The notes beneath the pieces are model-generated. The model was not told where the DNA came from. It was given only the letters and a program-made list of their open reading frames with translations, and made no database searches. This document shows, piece by piece, positions 10,783 through 21,399 of a stretch of 64,000 nucleotides of DNA; position 1 is the first letter of the stretch; every line of letters begins with the position of its first letter. Position numbers and translations under genes: made by a program. This stretch comes from Zopfochytrium polystomum (lineage: Eukaryota > Chytridiomycota > Chytridiomycetes > Chytridiales > Chytridiaceae), in the NCBI GenBank assembly GCA_025765615.1, contig JAIVFJ010000079.1, positions 124,001-188,000 of the forward strand. Direction: 5' to 3'.

Positions 10783-11769
10783 TGGCCTTCTGCGTATGTT
10801 GGGGGGTTGACGGTCAAAAGACGGGATTGATTTAGCTGGGAGATTGGCTGTAGACGGGACCGATCGTCCAAGTGGGGGAGCGGCAGCGGCAACAGAGGAG
10901 TGTTGTTGTGGCCGTTGTTGCCATTGCCGCCATTGCTGCCATCGTCCCCCGTGTTGCTGTTGCCGCTGTCTTGCCACGCAGTCGCGGTTGGGGTTCTCTG
11001 AATGTTTGTGACATGTTTCATGAGCTTGACAAAGGAACGGGCTTGACAAGGTAGGGTGGTCGTTCTCACCGTTGACGAATCTAAATCCATCAAAGGAGAT
11101 TGGTAAATATCGACGATGATTGCAAGGTCAATTCGATAAGGTTGAGATGCAACGATCAACGAAGGTCAGTGTCACAGAGGGATTAATCGATCAGCTTAAA
11201 GCGATCAATACGAAGCGTGGGATGTGAGAGATTTGAGCTTTGCAATTCTAACACGGGGTTTCAGTTGGAATAATCGAAAGATCTAGAGAGGCTGAGGGAT
11301 CAAGAGAATTTGAAAAGGTCAAACCTGAGGGAGCGTTTGCAAAGATGGATCTGTTATGCGAGAGGGAGATCGAGAGAGAGATTGAGAGAGAGATCAAGAG
11401 AGATTAAGGAAATCGCCACAGAGATTTGTTTTGGAAAGATCTAAGCGATCGATTAAGAGATCCGCAGCGGGCGAGGGTTTCTTTTGGAAGGTTGAGAGAG
11501 GGCGATGAGCAGGTTCTTTCATGGGATGGATTGCTTCTTTTGTTCAATTTTTCCTTTCTTTTTTTTCCCTTCTGAAAATCTGTTTGACAAGGCGTCCTTT
11601 CAGAACCAACTCTCTCACAACAACGATGTCCTACCTGTCGCTTGACTTTGTCCATCCGTCACACAAAAAAATCCCGATCAAAATATCAAGAATAATAAGA
11701 TGTAAAAAAAAAATAAATAAATATTTATTAAATGTTGGTAAAATTAATTTGGCGTGATTTTTTAAGCTC
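10783..11769. other. No gene recognised; purine-rich repeats
   Basis: The region holds short GCC/GTT-rich repeats at about 10,905-10,975 and GAGAGAGATT-type repeats at 11,355-11,410. After about 11,690 it becomes AT-rich. Short open frames are low in complexity and none resembles a known protein. Confidence 0.4.
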
Positions 11770-11799
11770 ATACTTTCTTTTTGAGTCCTCTTTACATTT

Positions 11800-12065
11800 G
11801 TCGGGATTTCGGACAGTGTAGATTAGTTTATCAACTGCAGTGAGATTAATTGACTTTCTTCAATGAAATTCTTGAACGACAAAAAGATAATGTCGAAGAA
11901 AATCTGATTTGGATAGAGCAAGAGTTTGATCTTGAAGTGGAGATTCCATGTTAACAGAATTCAAGAAGACAAATGTTTAAATTGGAGCGCGTTCAACCTA
12001 GATAATTCAGTGCATAAATATCTAGAAAATGATTGAAAATGAACACTAAAAGAATCGAATGCAAG
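11800..12065 (+). repeat. Copy of the left end of the virus-like element at 19,260
   Basis: This stretch aligns colinearly with 19,260-19,545. Shared blocks include AGTTTATCAACTG, GACAAAAAGATAATGTC, GTTTGATCTTGAAG versus TATTTGATCTTGAAG, CAAATGTTTAAATT and ATGAACACTAAAAGAAT. Similarity ends at about 12,065, where the Helitron-like sequence starts. It is either a truncated second copy of the element or one half of a locus split by the Helitron. Confidence 0.6.
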
Positions 12066-12510
12066 GGAAAAAAAATGAGCCCGCACAGCGGGGGAGGATT
12101 TAATTCTACACGTGAATCCCCCAGGGCCTGTTTTTTGATTAGTGAATTAGGGGAACCAATCGTTAATTCACTTAGGGGTTTTGTCAGAAATGTTTAGAAA
12201 ACAGGAAAGGACAAAAAAAAAAGAGGAAAAAAAAGCAGACAAAACAGAAAAAAAAGCAAAAAAAAGAGTAGAAAAAAATAGAACAAGGAGAAAAGATCAA
12301 TAGGAAAGAAAAAAAGGAAATTCGTTGTCATCGTCTGCTGTCAGTGTCTGCTGTCTTCGTCTGCAGCTGCTACTACCACCACCACCGCCGTCAGATCCCA
12401 ACACAGCCTGCTGTCCTGAATCGCAGGCTGCTGCTGCTGCTGCTGGCTAATATCCATGCATGTGAGTGAGTGTGTGTGTGAGTGTGTAGTGCTTGTGCAG
12501 TAAATTTTTG

Positions 12511-12543
<33 letters not shown>

Positions 12544-14594
12544 TTCTGTCACTTTTCCTCATTGGAATCATGGTGAAAGCCACAAAAAAAACAAAAAAAC
12601 AAAAAAAAAAAAAAAAAAAGGAAAAGGAAAGTCAGACCAGCTACACAGAATGGGTCCAAAACGATCAAGAGCTGGCAGACCCAAACTGACTGAAGAGCAA
12701 AAGGAAGCCAATCATCGCGCTCAAGAGGCTGCTGTTCAAGTCCAAGCTGCCACTGATGCTGCGCTGCGCCAAGCAGTCTCAAGGGCCTCCGCACAGAGAA
12801 GACTTCCAGTTGCAGCAGCAACTCAATATCCAATTCATCCACCCATTCTTGTTCAAGCACTTGCTCATGGTGAAGCACAAGCTGCAGAAGAGGAAGTTTT
12901 CGCAGCACAACCAAGCAGGTGCACAGCCTGAGAATGAGAGGCATGAGGCAAAATGAGCCTACACTACAGGTTTCGCTCTCTTTGACTAACTTTTCATATT
13001 TGCTTCAGTCAAACTAATTATTTGCATTCTGTAGGACCAAATTCCTCAAGGCAACTACTTGCAGCAGTTTGATGCAGCTGAAAATGGTCCTCTGATTGAG
13101 CAGCTTTTTGCAAAGACTGCCTATGACTCAACTTCACGAGAAAATGGCCTGGATACAACTCACTTCACTGCACTGTTTGCAGAGAGCTTTGGCCTGCAAA
13201 AGACGTGCCACTTCCAGTCGCCAACAACTATAAATGTGACTGGTGCAAAAAAGGTAAGTTAACCAGTGCTGACTGTTTTTGTTCTGAAGTCCATTCAGAT
13301 CTGATGAAGCAACAGAATGCTGGGGTTCCCCTTTTTGTAATTGAGAATGACATGATCCCAGAATTCTCCACCATTGATTTGGAAATAAGACAAGCTCTGA
13401 GATCTCTCACTATGGTTGAAGAAATGCTGCTTTCTCCTGTTCTTCCCATCATGACTGTCTATCAGCTGCGCAGCAATGGCGGAAATGTGCACCAAGGCTT
13501 TGTGGCAAACTTTTGCAGAATATTGAGTTTGTGAAGCAAGTCCCTTGCCTCCCAGCTGCAGTTTCAGTTATTGTTGTTCGCAGAGCAAATCAAGATGAAC
13601 ACAGCCAATCTAGAGAATTGACTGTTTGTAGAGCAAGAGTGCAGATGATTGCAAGGTTTTTGGTGGAGAACCACCCTGACTTTATTGAGCATTGTGTTCA
13701 GTTTGACCAGGCTGCTTGTGATGGTCTTCCAGAGAATGGTGTTCCTCCAGACTTGACGGTTGCTTTGGATAATGAAGATGAAGGTCAGGGATTGGTTGAT
13801 GAGAATGCTGTTGTGGATCAGGATCTTGAAGAGCAGGACCTTAACCCCTATGGAACTATTGTGGATGAAGGAGGGGCAGAGGAGCTTCTTACAGAGCAGG
13901 AAAGGGTTCAACAACTGCTGAATTGGCCTGCTGTTGAAGAGACTCCACTGAATGAATTTAACACTCCTGGTGAGAATAGCATGCATCCGACTGTCAAACA
14001 CTGGTTCTTATAAACCTCCCTAATTGACAGGTCTGGCCTCCCTTGCATTTGTGAAACTATTCCCTCTTGGCCTTGCAGACCCAACCAAGCTTGCATGTGC
14101 TTGTAAAGTGGAATTGAAAGATGCAGGGACACATTTGATGAAGTATGCAGAGCCAGATCCTTGTGATCCCTCTGGGAAGCTTTACTACCCTTTGCAGAGC
14201 ATGCACGTTTTCTTTCTGGATCTACTATCAAGGGGACTTGGACAAGCTTCCATTATTTTGCAGCATAACCCAGGAGATGAGGCAATGTTGTGAGGACGAC
14301 AGGCTGTCAAGCCTGTGACCTCAATAAAGAGTGTATACCCACTTTTTCACTGATAATTGTGAGGATTATCCACCCGTCCCAAAGCGCATTATACACCCAG
14401 CATCTTGGACTCTGCTGTATATATTATTATTTATTATTACTGGTTGTCCACATAAGCCCCCGACTGACACTTGTTGTCGCGCCTGCGCGTCACCTGTCAC
14501 TATATTATTTGTGCTATTATTATTATTATTGTTATTATTCTGTACAATGGCTGCAGACCGAGTGACTCAGTGTTGCTCAACTGCTGGCATAGGG

Positions 14595-14665
14595 CTTCCT
14601 TGCTCAGTGGTTAGAGCGCTCCCTTCAATTGGGAAGGTGCCAGGTTCAAGACATGCAGACTGCTG
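14595..14665 (+). ncRNA. tRNA-like segment (SINE-type box A and box B)
   Basis: The segment has TGCTCAGTGGTTAGAGCGCT, matching a tRNA D-arm and box A, then a CCC..GGG stem around TTCAATT, then GGTTCAAGAC, a box B/T-arm. The anticodon-like triplet would be CAA. The acceptor stem does not pair well, so this is a tRNA-derived module, not a working tRNA gene. A decayed counterpart occurs at 31,578-31,640. Confidence 0.4.
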
Positions 14666-15300
14666 GCTGCAAAGCCCACCATGTCCAGCTAATAATCCCT
14701 CACTTTTGGAATGACTAAGGACTGAACCACTTCTGTGGGAGAAGTGCAAAGTCCAGATGCCCAGCTACCATGATGTAATTCCTCATATGAGTGGTATGAG
14801 AAGACAGGGCTTTTCTTTCTCTTTCTGTTGATGATTTTTACTTATTTTTTCAATTAGTATTTTCTTTTGTTTTGGCTCTTTTTCTTGTTTTATCTTTTAT
14901 TTAATTGTTTGTTTACTGTCTCTCTTTGTGTGTCTTCCTTTCTTTCTGTGGCTGTGGTGAGTGTCTTCTTGCCTGCACCAATCATTTCTTGCCAGTTCCT
15001 CCACCCCCACCTCCACTCTGCTCTGGTGGCTGTCTGCCAAGAAATGGCTCCATGATTCTCTGAGCTGTCTCTTTTTGTTGATGGCTCAGCCCCATTTGGT
15101 GAATCACTCATCCATTCTGTTCTTTACTGTTTTATTTATTGTTTTGTTGTTTTGTATGTGTTTTCCCTCCTTTTTCCTCTCCTCCCTGTGATTCCAACCC
15201 TCTCCTATTTAAACTGCTGCCCCCCCTTCTTGTTGACTGTGAGAACTGTACCTGAAGTCCCTTGCCTGCCCTTTTCTTCCTGACTGTGTGTATGAGCTGG

Positions 15301-15385
15301 GGGTGGCAGTCCCCTGGTGTGTGACAGGAGGTTGAAGTCCTCTTGGCCATCATGGCAGTGTGCTGGGTTCAATCCCCAGTGCACC
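15301..15385 (+). ncRNA. Second tRNA-like T-arm within the repeat
   Basis: CTGGGTTCAATCCCCAG (15,363-15,379) is a near-perfect T-stem and loop with box B. Box A is doubtful (TGGCAGT..GG at about 15,304). The same segment occurs in copy 2 at about 32,391 as CTGGGTTCAAGTCCCAG, keeping the stem. It may be a Pol III promoter remnant. Confidence 0.3.
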
Positions 15386-18300
15386 TCACCATTCTGCATG
15401 CTGCTTAGGTTGGACTGGGTAGGAGCCACTTGGTGATGGAAGGATAGAGGGTAAATCTGTGGTGGTGCCTCTAGGTTCCTGTCAATACATCTAGTCAAAT
15501 CCAGGTCTCTCAAGGTGATATGAATGAGCTGGCTGGTCAGGTACTGCTGCAGAAATGGTCTCTCAGGTATGCCCCCATCTCCCTGTGTGTTGGCTCCTGT
15601 GGCCTCTGGTGGGCCCCCTAGACACCTTCTTTTGCCCCTTTTCATTAGATAGGATTGGTATTTAGGCCATTGCTCTATTTCCACCTCCAGCCCAGGGTGA
15701 GGAGATTAGAGCACAGTCTCACAATGTCTCTAGATGAGCTTCAGGCAGCATTGGAAGATGAAGAGGCTGAGGCTGGAATCATGCGTAGAATAACTGCTTA
15801 TGCTGGCAATATTACTGATTCTGACAGCTACTGGTATAACAGGTGGCAAGAGTTGGAAGCTGCTTTTCAGCAGAAGGGTAGCAGCAACTGCTTTCTTCAC
15901 TTTCAGCTATGCAGACAATCATCTTCCGGAGTTGCATCGCTTGCTGCCAGCAAAACTTCTTGCATCCCTGCAGAAAGGGCTTTGCATGTTTCTCAGAGCC
16001 AACACCTTGTGGGATTGGTATTTCACAGAGCGCCTTGAAGCATTTGTCGACGCTTTCTTTTCAAAAACCTTGAAGAATGATTGGATTTGGTACAGATATG
16101 AGTGGCAGGCACGCACAACAGTTCATGCTCATGGTGCTGTCAAGCTTTCAAATGATCCTGGCCTTGTGGACCTATGCAGCAAAGTGTGGACTGGAAGGGA
16201 AGCTGCCAAGAAGCTGGCCAATCCAGAAGCACTGGAAGTGGAGAATCTTGATCCAGAAAGTCTGCGTGAACTTGTTGAAGCAGGGAAGACAGCTGAGAGA
16301 AGAGTCTACCACTATGTGGACACACTCATCTCTCTCTGCCTACAATCCACAACAGGCTGTGCAGAATCCAACTGGCACTGTTCCAGATCCCCATCCATCA
16401 TCTGTTGATATTTCAGGGATACTTGATCAAGCTGAAGAAATGGCCAAGGATTATGAAGAATTGTGCAACTGTGTGCAGCGGCATGTCTGTAGGCCTATTG
16501 GATACTGCTATTCAGAGAGGCAGGATGGGTGTAGAGTTGGATTTCCCTGCTCTGTGTGTGAGAGCACTCACGTAATTTTTGAAGAAGTTTCTGGAAAGGT
16601 CACTGCAAAAATTGTTCTCAGGAGAAATGATCCATTTATGAATTCACATTGTCCTCTTCAGCTTCAGCATTGGAGAGGAAATGTGGACCTCCAAATTATT
16701 ATTGATGTGAGGGCTGCTGAATATATGGTCAAGTATGCATCCAAGGCTGAAGAGCGCGGCAGAAATATCAACAGCACTTTCAATGCAGTTGTTCAAAGAG
16801 CAGGAGATGATAAAGACCCCTCTGCTGTTCTTCGCTCCATAATGCTGCAAACACTGGAGCACAGGGACATTGGTGGAGGTGAAACATTCAGACTCCTTTC
16901 TGGAGGCAAGCACGTCAGCTGCTCATTGCAGTTTGTCCATATCAGCATCAACTTTGACTCTGAGCGATTTGATGTGATGAGGCAAGCTGCTGATGGCCCT
17001 GCTAGATTTTTGCATTGGGCATAAGGTCAAGAAAGGCGCTCTTGATGAAAGAAGTAGTGAGAGCTCTCAGAAAGTAGTTGTTGTGTTTACTCCAAAACAT
17101 TGGCCAAGCAAGGAGGGAACTGATGCTCAGAAGAAATACTGACGGCAACAACTAGCCGAGTACAAGCCATGGCATGAAGCATCTTTTCAGCAGCTCAGAA
17201 ACTTGGAAGTAGCTGAAGAGGACTGGAAGAATTTCCTTTTGCACTGCGGCAATGTTGTCCAAAAGCGAATTTGTGAAATGGACCATTTCCTGGCAGCTGA
17301 ATTGAAAAAAATGCGTGACAACCAGAATGAAGCTGCAAGACAGGGAAGAGATGTTATGGCAATGGAGGAAATGGATTTGGTCAGGGAAATGTGGATGAAT
17401 GCTGCAGATGAGCTTCCACGGGCAGATGTGCAACAAAACACACAGTCTGACAGACTTGGATTGGACCTACCATTGGCAGCGAACTATGACTGGAGTATCC
17501 ATCGTTTGAGGTATTCAGAGGAAAAACTTAAGGAGGGCACCAAAGTTGTTGAAAAAAACAAGCAAGCACTGGGAGATGGCCCTGAAGGTGCAGAGGCTCC
17601 TTATGTCAGCCCAGAGAGTCTGGATCCTGTCCAACGGCAGGTTTTTGATCACATATTGAATGAAAGAGGGATCAAAATCAGTCCCTCTTTATACTGAATG
17701 GCACTGCAGGCACTGGGAAGTCCCATGTAATCAATGCTCTGTCCAGCAGCTTTTGCAGAATGAAGTTGTTCGTGCAGCCTTCACAGCTAAAGCTGCGTTT
17801 GCCATTGGAGGAACAACTTTACACTCCCTATTGAAGCTTGATGTACGTGGATCAAAGAGGGGTGGCTTGATCTCAGGAAAACAGCTTGGAAATCTTCAGC
17901 AGGTTTTTCGCAATGTGATGCTGCTCATTGTGGATGAATACTCAATGGTCAGCTGCGAAATCATGGGCAAGATGGACTCACGCTTGAGGCAGGCATTTGT
18001 TCAGCCAGATGTGCCATTCGGGGGCCTTTCTATCCTGTTGGTGGGAGACTTGGCTCAGATACCTCCAGTTGGAGGTACTCCATTATTTAATGGCACTAGT
18101 GCAAAAAGTAACCAAGGAAAGGCTGGTTATCATTCCTATAAACTTTTCAACAAGACTGCACACCTCACAACAATCCATCGTCAGCAGGTTGTTGGCCATG
18201 ACCTGAACCAAGCAACTTTTGTTGACCTCTTGAGGGCATCGCGCAATGGCACCATGACAAAAGATCACTGGAGATTTCTTATGAACAACTGCAGTTATGA

Positions 18301-19506
18301 AAGGGCTGGTGCATGTGAGATTTACCAAAACCAATTTCAGGATTCAGTGCATTTATTCTTCACAAACTCTGCAGTTGAGGAGCATAACCGCGCCCAGCTG
18401 CAGCAGCTTCGCTCTCCAATTGTTCGGGTAACTGCACTCAATAATCCTGAAGATGCAAGAAGTAAGGATTCCAAGGACTTTCAAAACTTGGAGAACTTCA
18501 TTTACATTGCCATTGGGGCAAGGGTTGCCCTAACATCAAATATGTGGAAGCGTGTTGGGCTTACAAATGGTGCACTTGGTACTGTCCAAGATATAGTTTT
18601 TGGATCTGACAATGCTGCAATGCCGCTGTTTGTGGTGGTTGAAATGGACCAATATGCTGCTCCTGGTCCCTCTTTTGACGACGGTGTTGAGGGACATGAG
18701 AAATATGTGGCTATCTCTCCGATATCAGTTGATGGCACAAATGGAGGAACACGTACACAGTTGCCCTTGGGGCTGGCCTATGCCATGACAATTCACAAGA
18801 GTCAAGGGCAAACACTTGCTTCTGCTTCTGTTGACATTGGCTCCAAAGAACAAACAACTGGGCTCACGTTTGTGGCTCTGTCACATGTGAAAAACGTGGC
18901 TGGCCTCATGGTGAAGGGATTTCTGTATGACAGGGTGTCATCACTCTGGGAGAGTCCAGGGTTCCAAAAAAGGTTGGCAGAAGATCAAAGATTGGATACT
19001 CTTTCTAACTTGCTGGATCAATAATTGCATCAGCAGTGCAAAAGTTGCAAAAATAAAGTTTAATTAAGTTTAATCCGGCTCCCCTCTGGGGTGCTGGATT
19101 ACAAATATCCTCGCGGGCGAGGTGGTAAGGCGTAGCCTTCCCATATCTTATATTATCTTTGCGTGGGGGATGGGTATATGTTAATTAACAAATGTATGAA
19201 ACAGAGTAGTGTCAGGAAAGGGGAGATGCTTACCCTGATATTGATTCTTTGAAAATTTCCGAAATTTATCAGGATGTCGAACAAAGTACATGAGTTTATC
19301 AACTGAAGTAGGATTAAGCGCTTTTCTCTTCTGAAATACTTGGACAACAAAAAGATAATGTCAGAAAAAGTCTGACTTGGAAAGAGCTAGTATTTGATCT
19401 TGAAGAGGTGATTCCATATTACCATAATCAAGAAGTCAAATGTTTAAATTAGTGAGCGTTCAAAAATTGAATAAATTCTTTAGACATTTTAAACCAGAAA
19501 GCTATA

Positions 19507-20965
19507 ATGATTGAATTAGTAGAAAAAATGAACACTAAAAGAATTGAACAAGTACTAAAGTACAAAGGTCCTATAATTAATGAAGAAGGAAAGGATATTA
19601 CAAAAGATATACATGAGAACGTGAGAAATTGCAAAGGAAAAACAAAGGTGAAATATTCACTTGGAAAAAATAAAGATTATGGAATAATATATGCAGACAA
19701 AGGTTATCAAAACATGTCAAAAAAAGGAAGGAATTACATAATGAATGAAATGTACATAGATATTGATAAAAAATATTGTCAACCAGTACTGTTACATCAA
19801 TTAATGAATGAACCAATAGAAAAGCAAAGTGAATTCCTAAGGAACTATGTAGAGAATAGAGAGAAGTAGAACTGAAAAAAGTATGGATTAGATAAAGAGA
19901 GGTTTCTTTCCATTATATATGATGAAGAATGTTTCATTGAAAATGAGGACATACAAAAAATGCATAATGTTCTTCAAGCAAAGTTCTTGAAAAAATGCTT
20001 TCCTAGTTTTGCATACACAAACAAACAATGGTATGTTCATACCTATTATTGGGAAACCATAGATGTAAAAACTACTCTAGAGAAACGAATATTAGACCTA
20101 AATGATGTTGTGTATGCAAAGATTAAGAATAATTACTTTGGGAAAACAGATAAAGACATCAAGGAAATTTATGAGAGGATGGCAGATCTGAAAACTAGAT
20201 ATGACACTCCAAGTTTCAAGGCAAATATGGTAACAAGTGCTGAGGTACCTCATAAATTTACACACTTCTTAAAAAACTTGAATAAATACAAGCATCTTCC
20301 ACCCTTTAGAAATGGAACATATGACTTACTAACAAATGAATTCAGAGACTCTAAACATGATGACTTTTTTTCACTGTGTTATGATTACGATTATGATGGA
20401 AATGTAGACACTTCAAGTGTAATGAAATTCATGAACGAAGTGATGCCAAATGAAAAAGTAAGAGATTACTTGCTAAAAAAAAGAGTGAGTGCCTGAATGG
20501 CAATATACCAAACACTTCATTTTTAATGTTTATAGGAGATAGTGGTGCTAACGGTAAAGCCAGTTACTCAATTTGATGAAAGCCACAATGAGTGGTTTTG
20601 GTGAAAAGGTTGAAGTTACTTTACTAACAAGAAAAAGAGGAGATCCAAATTCATGCTCCACCGAAAAGATAAAGCTGAAAGGCAAGAGATTTGCATACAT
20701 GAGTGAACCTGAAGACAAAGAAAAAATAAATATTGGACTATTGAGGAATTAACGGGGACTGAAGAAGTTGTTGGAAGAGATTTATATAAACCTGCAGAAT
20801 CATTTTTAATGCAAGCTAAACTCTTTTTAGCTTGTGATACTCTCCCAGAAGTGAGAGGGGAAGACGAAGCCTTGTGGCGTAGAATAGAAGTTATAGAATT
20901 TCCAAGTAAATTTGTACATGAACCAAAAGCAGAAAATGAATACAAAATAGATATGTCTTTACCAG
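19507..20965 (+). pseudogene. D5-like primase-helicase (SF3 helicase), degraded
   Basis: The first open piece (19,507-19,869) ends in a block with YIDIDKKYCQPVLLHQL, similar to the DID..N.HP signature of viral primase-helicases. After a stop, 19,960-20,496 carries PFRNGTYDLLTNEFRDSKHDD, the usual D5_N domain block. Next comes IGDSGANGKAS, the SF3 Walker A region, in a shifted frame with the Lys kept. Two further shifted pieces hold KGKRFAYMSEPEDKEKIN (Walker B side) and AKLFLACDTLPEVRGEDEA with the sensor and Arg-rich R-R-I-E-V-I-E-F-P-S segment. At least four frameshifts inactivate it. The family unwinds and primes DNA for replication of large DNA viruses and related elements. Confidence 0.75.
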
Positions 20966-21106
20966 GAAACCATAGATAGTGGAATGAAGAGCACTTAAAT
21001 TGTTTTTCTTAAGATCATAATTTTTAGAAGAAACATGAAGATGGAGGCGAACAAAGTCACGCTGAGACATATTGTCAATGAGTTGAAGAAGTTCATCGGA
21101 TAACAT
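20891..21106 (-). CDS. Possible short F-box-like frame
   Basis: From the ATG at 21,106 the minus strand reads LSDELLQLIDNMSQRDFVRL, a fair F-box helix pattern like that of the small gene at 4477-4761. The C-terminal part overlaps the end of the D5 relic on the other strand, so the real end is unclear. Seventy-two codons are open. Confidence 0.3.
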   Translation of the reverse strand: MLSDELLQLIDNMSQRDFVRLHLHVSSKNYDLKKNNLSALHSTIYGFLVKTYLFCIHFLLLVHVQIYLEIL

Positions 21107-21150
21107 ATTAGTGGTCAAAGTTGGCAATGAAATGAGCTTTAGAAGTATAA

Positions 21151-21381
21151 ATGGAGAACATAGAGCTAACAACAGGGTGTATAAAATGTGGAGCAGAGAT
21201 GGAAGGTGAGTGGGAGGAATGGTCAAAAGCATGTGAAAAATGTTGTAAAAGGACAGGAAAAAAAGAAATGCGAGTGTACAGACTATTAACAGAAGCAGCC
21301 TACAAATTTTTACATGATAAGACAGTAAGAAAGTCAGGATGTTATGAATATGATAGTCAAGGAGAATTTACTGATATGTAA
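21151..21381 (+). CDS. Small CxxC-CxxC zinc-motif protein of the virus-like element
   Basis: The 76-residue frame starts at an ATG and contains CIKCG followed after 17 residues by CEKCCKRTGK, which can bind one zinc ion. The remainder is helical and charged. No family is recognised. It has the same AT-rich codon use as the adjacent D5 relics and lies between them. It is intact, but transcription is unproven. Confidence 0.4.
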   Translation: MENIELTTGCIKCGAEMEGEWEEWSKACEKCCKRTGKKEMRVYRLLTEAAYKFLHDKTVRKSGCYEYDSQGEFTDM

Positions 21382-21399
21382 ATCACATAGAATCAAACT

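Larger units (their letters stand above)
14289..15723. mobile_element. Unnamed repeat, copy 1, TGTGAG...CTCACA ends, ATGT target duplication
   Basis: The element begins TGTGAGGACGACAGGCTG and ends CAGTCTCACA, and ATGT lies directly on both sides (14,285-14,288 and 15,724-15,727). Removing the element and one ATGT joins the Helitron codons ..GAG GCA ATG TCT CTA GAT.. in frame, which proves both edges. No protein is encoded. It contains an AATAAA near the left end and two tRNA-like segments. TG..CA ends and 1.4-kb size fit a solo LTR or a non-autonomous LTR-like element, but 4-bp duplications are less common for these. A longer copy lies at 31,279-33,409. Confidence 0.8.
12650..19024 (+). pseudogene. 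Helitron Rep/helicase, broken by frameshifts and one insertion
   Basis: Blocks in order are as follows. 12,650-12,931: basic AT-hook-like start (RAGRPKLTEEQ). 13,036-13,255 and 13,205-14,013: conserved N-terminal region with the LTMVEEMLLSPVLPIMTVYQ block. 14,024-14,288: PLGLADP and HLMKYA blocks, then the inserted repeat. 15,724-16,408: YWYNRWQELEAAF, FLRANTLWDWYFTERLEAF and the HUH-type TVHAHGAVKL. 16,400-17,024: the two-Tyr motif EYMVKYASKAEERG. 17,150-17,690: linker. 17,690-19,024: helicase with LNGTAGTGKS (Walker A, one frame off), LLIVDEYSM, GDLAQIPPV, AMTIHKSQGQTL and LSHVKN. At least four frameshifts or stops prevent a single product. The helicase frame from 17,660 to 19,024 is otherwise open, with Walker A itself in the neighbouring frame. 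The HUH and Tyr residues are kept, so decay is recent. Confidence 0.85.
12066..19190 (+). mobile_element. Decayed Helitron-type rolling-circle transposon
   Basis: The element encodes a rolling-circle replicase joined to a Pif1-like helicase, the hallmark of Helitrons. Ends are uncertain. Near the left end are a CCCGC-ACA-GCGGG hairpin (12,080-12,092) and a GGGGGA..TCCCCC inverted pair (12,090-12,122). Near the right end are CCTCGC-GG-GCGAGG (19,109-19,122) and AAGGC-GTA-GCCTT (19,127-19,139). No clear TC start or CTRR end was found, which would fit a Helentron-like subgroup or eroded ends. A 1.4-kb repeat is inserted at 14,289-15,723. Long poly-T (12,513-12,542) and A-rich (12,583-12,619) tracts precede the first coding block. 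Confidence 0.75.

Noticed and set aside
12080..12122. CRISPR-like or terminator hairpins
   Set aside because: The host is eukaryotic, and the hairpins fit transposon ends better.
12482..12649. Upstream extension of the first Helitron frame
   Set aside because: It consists of a poly-T/poly-A encoded Phe/Lys run; the ATG at 12,650 is a better start.
14595..14665. A functional tRNA-Leu gene
   Set aside because: The acceptor stem does not pair and the anticodon stem has a mismatch; only the box A/box B module is convincing.
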